From NCBI GenBank assembly GCA_013054445.1, contig JAAMPI010000779.1, positions 1-26,078 on the forward strand: a DNA stretch of 26,078 bases, read 5' to 3'. The notes beneath the pieces are model-generated. The model saw nothing but the letters and a program-made list of their open reading frames with translations. It searched no databases and was not told the origin of the DNA. Within the stretch, counting starts at the first letter, position 1. Each line of letters begins with the position of its first letter. Positions 21,517 through 26,078 of this stretch are shown in pieces. A program made the translations under genes and the position numbers. This DNA is from Cudoniella acicularis (taxonomy: Eukaryota > Ascomycota > Leotiomycetes > Helotiales > Helotiaceae).

Positions 21517-23694
21517 ATGGCGGAGTCAACGGAGAAGAGCCAATTCAGTCAAGAGAAAATCGAGGCGGATGTCGAATTTATTCAAACTGCTGCCGCCAAC
21601 TCACCCCTATCCACCGCCGAACCATTCAGCAAAGGAGACCATGAAAATGTCGCCGAAACGGATCCACCCATATCTGCAATTCAGTACCCAAGCGGTTTGC
21701 GGCTTTTACTGCTGACAATCGGCCTTATGGCAATGGTGTTGACTGTCGCGCTAGACAATTATATTATATGTTTGTTCGATTCTTGAATTCACATTTTATT
21801 AGAGTTGCTATCTGAGACTGACCAACTTCATAGCTACTGCTATACCGAGACTGACTAGCGATTTCAAGTCTCTCAACCTAGTGGGATGGTATGGAAGTTC
21901 CTACTTCCTTACCCTCATGGCTTTCCAGCCCGCATATGGACAGCTTTTCACTTTGTTCCCCATCAAACAAATGTTTCTCACCTCCGTTGTGGTCTTCGAG
22001 GTTGGCTCCCTCGTCAGCGCATCTGCACCTACAGCGGTGGCCTTCATAATCGGACGACTTGTTTGTGGAGCAGCCGCTGGGGGCATATGGTGCGGAACTC
22101 TGAGTCTCATAGCATACGCAGTGCCACCAACAAAGAGGTTCCTTTACGTCTCGGTGGTGACGAGCATATATGGAGTAGCCTCAGCAGCAGGTCCTCTTCT
22201 TGGCGGTGTATTTACAGACTCGAGATTAACTTGGCGGTTCTGTTTTTGGTTAAACCTACGTGAGCAGATATTCCATTGGTCGTAAATAATTTTCAAAATT
22301 CTGACTCTTGAAAAGCTATTGGTTTTGTGGCCTTCCTTCTCATTATGATCTTCCTCAAGCCACCCCCGCTAACAGCACTGGGTAAAACACTGACCTTCAA
22401 GCAAAAGGTGGCAAGAATTGATTTTGGCGGTACTTGTCTATTAATAATGGCATTTACCTGTTTCTTTCTTGCTTTGCAATGGGGAGGTACCATTTATTCA
22501 TGGCCAAATCCCAAAGTATGGGGCTGCCTACTTGGGTTCACGCTGCTTATCGCTGTATTTGCTTTACTCCAAATGTATTTGGAAGACCGGTACCTCTATA
22601 TTGATCTGTATCCTACGGTGATTCATAGCTAAACTTTGATTTAGCGCCACTATACCTTTCCATATACTTGGTAATCGGACTGCATCCTTCGGGTTAATCT
22701 TTACGGTATTCATCTCTATGTAAGATTCTCGTGTCTTTGCATTCTCGGCTTTTTGCTCCTGCAACCTACGCCTCTCACGATATTCTTTCAAAACATCACA
22801 CAACAACCATGTTTTCCCGATTTGCTCCAAAACTTTCTCCAAACACGAATTTACTGACACTAAGGCTTTCCTAGGACTATCGGTGTGCTCGTTTATTACC
22901 TCCCTTTTTACTTTCAATCTATCCTCGGCCATTCTGCAACCTCTTCCGGAATTTTGGTGAGTATTATCGGGTTATTCATTTACCATTCTTCGTTTACATG
23001 CTCCAAATACACATTTCAGGACTAGACCACACTTTTGAAGCAACCAAAATGAGTATTTTTGGTTCATACCTAGAAAATATGCCGGAATAGGAACTCGCTA
23101 ATCCACAAATTACCGTAGACCTTGCCATACATTATGGCACTGCTCATAACCCCTATGATCGCGGGTGCGATGATCACTATAGTCGGTTACTACATTCCCT
23201 TCTTGTATGTGGGAAGCGCGATAGCGACAGCTGGTGCAGCATTGCTCTTCACTCTTGATCAAACCAGCCGACCGGGACAGTACATCGGTTATCAGTTCCT
23301 CGCGGCATTTGGCGCTGGTCTTTGTCGTCAAATACCTTTCACTGCTGTCCCAATGTCCGTTCCACCCACCGAACTTGCAACGGCCAGTGCCCTCGTAGCT
23401 TTCTGCAACAGCCTTGGCCCTGTGCTAGCTATTACTATCGGACAGGCAATATTTACCAACGAGTTTGCACAACAGCTTGCTCAAATTCCGGGTGTTGATG
23501 TAAATGCTATAGTCACCAGCAGCAACATCCTAAATCTGGAGAAGATAGTTCCCCCCCAACTCTTTCATGGCGTGATTGACGCAATGTCATTGGCTCTCAC
23601 TAGGACTTTATCGTTAGCGATTCCAAGCGCAGCTGCGGCATTTTTGTGTTGTTTTGGTTTGAAATGGGTAAAAGGAAAGGGCAAAACTAAATAG
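21517..23694 (+). CDS. DHA2-type (14-helix) MFS efflux transporter
   Basis: Proton-driven exporter of the DHA2/DHA14 group, the class commonly found in fungal metabolite clusters. Exons: 21517-21769, 21834-22259, 22316-22589, 22645-22719, 22875-22956 and 23119-23694, for 561 residues with no frame break. Marks: a ~60-residue polar N-terminus; first helix and LDNYII joined across intron 1 to TAIPRLTSDF (motif D1); GRLVCGAAAGG; motif C ASAAGPLLGG; WRFCFWLNL joined to IGF; YYLPFYFQSILGHSATSSG; and a C-terminal half with QFLAAFGAGLCRQIPF. The introns at 22720-22874 (155 nt) and 22957-23118 (162 nt) are long for this window but have good GT-AG ends and keep family contiguity. A C7 run near 23531 is in frame. 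Likely role: export of the cluster product or self-protection (inference). Confidence 0.92.
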
Positions 23695-25220
23695 GCGTAA
23701 AGGAGGACTGAAGTATTGCTGGTGCAGGGCTACACTTGTTGATATTTTGTAATATTGTGGGATGAAAAGATGAGTTGTATCGTCATGGAATATCGGCTAC
23801 AGCAGCATCATCCTTCAATATTTTCAGCAGTGTGTAAACTAACTTTAAACTTATATACTTATTGAATGAAAGGGGTCTGAATAGAGAATGGATCAAGAAG
23901 TCTCACTTTGTTCAAAAGAACATACAGACGCATCGTTTCGCAGGTACAGCATCGTGCCACCCCCAAAGTCTTAGCCACTAAGCCCAAACCCTTCGCTCAT
24001 TGCATTTGCTAAAATATAAATCTATACAACAGCTCGCTGATGGTATTCATTCCAGGTCCCTGGTATTGTGAGATAGTTGCATCATGCCCTGCTATGTCAT
24101 ACGAAATATATGGGGTTTGTAGAACTTTACTAATAGTACTATCGCCTTGTCCTATTGTACTCCAAACAGCTCCTGCACACTTTCGCTTGGTTAAAATCTA
24201 TGGATATATCGCATAGAGTTTAAAAATGTGAGGAGTTGACCGACTCTATAAAACTCAACAATTCCTAATATTTTGAGCTCCGTATAGAATTGACGAACCC
24301 CATAAAAAAGGCTCTGAAGTCGGGTAGTAATTACGGAATTTATGTAGTGTATTCCCAAGCTAAGGGAAATGGAAAGAGTGCCTGGCAGGGGAAGTAGTTA
24401 CTCAAGTATAAGCAGGGATGCTACAATTTCGGGTAATACAAAAGGTGGTCTCTAATGATAATTAGAGAACAATCCCGATTCAGGGCCACTCCCTTCTATT
24501 TACGTGGAATTGGGGATACTAGGGGCATTTCCCAGAGATGTGCTCGGGGTGGCTCTTCAGTGCGTGGTAGCAGGTTCGCGGGTACAAAAAGAATTAGCAC
24601 ACTATCGGGCAGAATATAGAGTTCCTCTAATTAAGCTACTAAATTATTCACAGATTCAGGGGTTTTGAGAAACTCAATTGCCCCTACTGATTTTTTCATC
24701 TGTATTCCAGGGGTGGGCTTTTACACTGCCAAATACCGGACTGTGCAAATGAATATCTCACCTTAATGTGCTATATTCTTTTGCACCCGCGAGACGGGGA
24801 GAGAAAAGCAGCGACAGAGTCGCAAATGACCAGAAAGATGGGGGTAAAAGGTTTTACAGGCTCTCAGTCTTTTCATCTTTCTTTTATAACTTAATATAAA
24901 TAATATATAGTTTACCCTTGTTTAGGTGCGAGAATTGCTTCCCTTTTTCCTAATCGAGATACAGAGTTGACGAGCTCTACAGACGAGTTCAGGTATATGG
25001 GGCTCGAGTGAACTCTGTGTGGAATTATTAGCGAAAATCTTCGTGATAATAAGCTATATACTATAAATATAATCTCTTTCTAGATGACGGTTTAGATAGT
25101 ATGAATTTCGGATTTCTTGTAGTAGATCTGTCTTTGAAACTTGCTTTCATGATTCTATGCGACAAAATTTTAATCAGAAATCGTGTGAGTAGTGTTTGTT
25201 GTAAGAGAGACAGACAGCAC
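23695..25220. other. gene-poor AT-rich flank with small inverted repeats
   Basis: No protein or RNA gene is supported. Short palindromes are visible: TCTCTAAT (24449-24456) with ATTAGAGA (24461-24468), and ACAGAGTT (24961-24968) with AACTCTGT (25011-25018). A word like GTTGA...CYCTATAAAA recurs near 24234, 24286 and 25655. This may be degenerate repeat DNA at the edge of the cluster. Confidence 0.45.
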
Positions 25221-25304
25221 TCATGCGCTGGCCTTTAGTGACTGTGCGCTAAATTTCGGTGAACGTGCGCTGACATCTGTTGAAAGTGCCCTATATTTTT
25301 TTTC
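25221..25304. repeat. four-copy 21-bp tandem repeat
   Basis: Four head-to-tail units at exactly 21-base spacing: 25221-25241, 25242-25262, 25263-25283, 25284-25304. Each holds GTGCGCT or a one-to-two-base variant, and the first three end in TGA. Repeats of this kind are seen at ends of some fungal DNA transposons; here a transposase start lies about 600 bases to the right. Confidence 0.75.
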
Positions 25305-25700
25305 GGTAAAAGACTCGATTACCTTACTTATTGATTAACATGATTAATTATTTCCTACACTGGTTGCAATTGTTGTGTTGAGTTTATTTGTGTTGTTCTA
25401 GGCCCTGATTATAGCGAGCGATCACTAATTTTCAGCGTTCAAGTCCCTATAATTTAGCGGGCTTCAACTCTAGATCGCGTATCAATTAAAACGCGACTAC
25501 TATCGAGTGTAATTAATTAATTTAGGTATTGTATAAGGCTAATAACTTAAAGGCAACTATCAGATTGTAAATGACTCAATAATTAATTGTTGTTGTGGTT
25601 ATATAGGATTGTTTGGCAGGGAGCTTCCCAGGTGCCTGCACACCAACTTACAGCGTTGAACACCCTATAAAAAAGAGTAGGGCAATCGAGTCTTTTACCG
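25304..25700. repeat. 25-bp inverted repeat enclosing ~350 bases, MITE-like
   Basis: The left arm 25304-25328 and the reverse complement of the right arm 25676-25700 agree at 23 of 25 positions, the first 17 exactly (beginning CGGTAAAAGACTCGATT). The enclosed DNA is AT-rich and has no coding potential. Size and structure fit a small non-autonomous DNA element or part of a larger transposon end. I could not identify a clean target-site duplication. Confidence 0.7.
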
Positions 25701-25914
25701 TATTTTCAATTCCAGCAACATGACACTGCCATCACAGTTTCTAGAAGCAGCCTTCAATTCATAACACAACCCGATATTTTTGTTGGCCCGAGGGTGAGAG
25801 GCCCATCCTATAGCAAGATCAGATGGAAGATACTCGAGTTCCCGCTTGAATTCCCACCCCACTTGAATTCCCGCATTTTATCCGACACAACCACCAACTT
25901 CCAACACCTATAAA

Positions 25915-26078
25915 ATGAGCTACGAAGACCGTATGCAGAAGGCGCTAGCTGAATTGAAGAGCTTATCGAAGCCTAATTACGCTATAATAGCTAGAAAGTA
26001 CGATCTCGAGCGTATAACGTTAGCAAAACGCGCTAAAGGCTAAACCACCTCTAGAGAGCAGTTCTAGTCCGAGAGGTA
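25915..26078 (+). pseudogene. 5' end of a pogo/Tc1-like transposase with early stops
   Basis: From the ATG at 25915 the frame begins MSYEDRMQKALAELKS and reads 42 codons of a Psq-type helix-turn-helix (YAIIARKYDLERITLAKR), the DNA-binding start of fungal pogo/Tc1-like DDE transposases. A TAA at 26041-26043 and a TAG at 26065-26067 break it, while the flanking codons (TTSREQF, SER) still read as the family. The window ends before any catalytic domain. Both stops could come from Gln codons by C-to-T change in a CpA context, as RIP produces; this is inferred. Confidence 0.75.

Noticed and set aside
1..26078. tRNA or rRNA genes
   Set aside because: I noticed no cloverleaf with a GTTCRANNC T-loop and acceptor pairing in the intergenic regions; a tRNA search program was not available.

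Overview
The window is nuclear DNA from a filamentous ascomycete. Genes are split by short introns (about 47-92 nt, mostly GT-AG with CTAAC/CTAAT-type branch sites), and the families present are typical fungal ones: an iterative highly reducing polyketide synthase, an FSH1 hydrolase, a fungal rhodopsin-like (PTH11-type) membrane protein, an NRPS-like adenylating enzyme and a DHA2-type exporter. The transposase start at the right edge recalls elements I associate with Leotiomycetes, but that placement is only tentative.

Layout. 21-2042 (+) is an FLVCR/DIRC2-like major facilitator. 2862-3745 (-) is a decayed RING-finger gene. 4255-12547 (-) is a nine-exon highly reducing PKS (KS-AT-DH-MT-ER-KR-ACP, about 2,596 residues). 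12548-15021 is a long divergent intergenic region holding a degenerate ~58-bp tandem repeat. 15022-16244 (+) is a PTH11-like seven-helix protein. 16573-17427 (-) is an FSH1/LovG-type serine hydrolase with a 19-nt exon and a GC-AG intron. 18435-20183 (+) is an NRPS-like protein reduced to its adenylation domain. 21517-23694 (+) is an intact 14-helix MFS exporter. 23695 to the right end is a gene-poor, AT-rich flank with tandem and inverted repeats, ending in the 5' end of a pogo/Tc1-like transposase with two early stops.

How the genes may work together (inference): the PKS has no release domain, so the FSH1 hydrolase is the obvious candidate to release its product, as LovG does for LovB. The adenylating enzyme could activate the freed acid or a co-substrate. 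The DHA2 exporter would move the product out, and the PTH11-like protein may be a sensor or just a passenger. No pathway-specific transcription factor, P450 or other tailoring oxidoreductase is visible in this window.

The most striking property is broken reading frames. The MFS gene, the PKS, the PTH11-like gene and the adenylation gene (twice) each need a one-base frame change; four of these five fall in homopolymer runs of 6-8 bases, always as one base too many. The RING gene has a frameshift and has also lost zinc ligands. Either the cluster is decaying or the assembly has homopolymer errors. The RING substitutions argue for some real decay, while the intact catalytic motifs of the PKS and FSH1 argue against long-standing loss.
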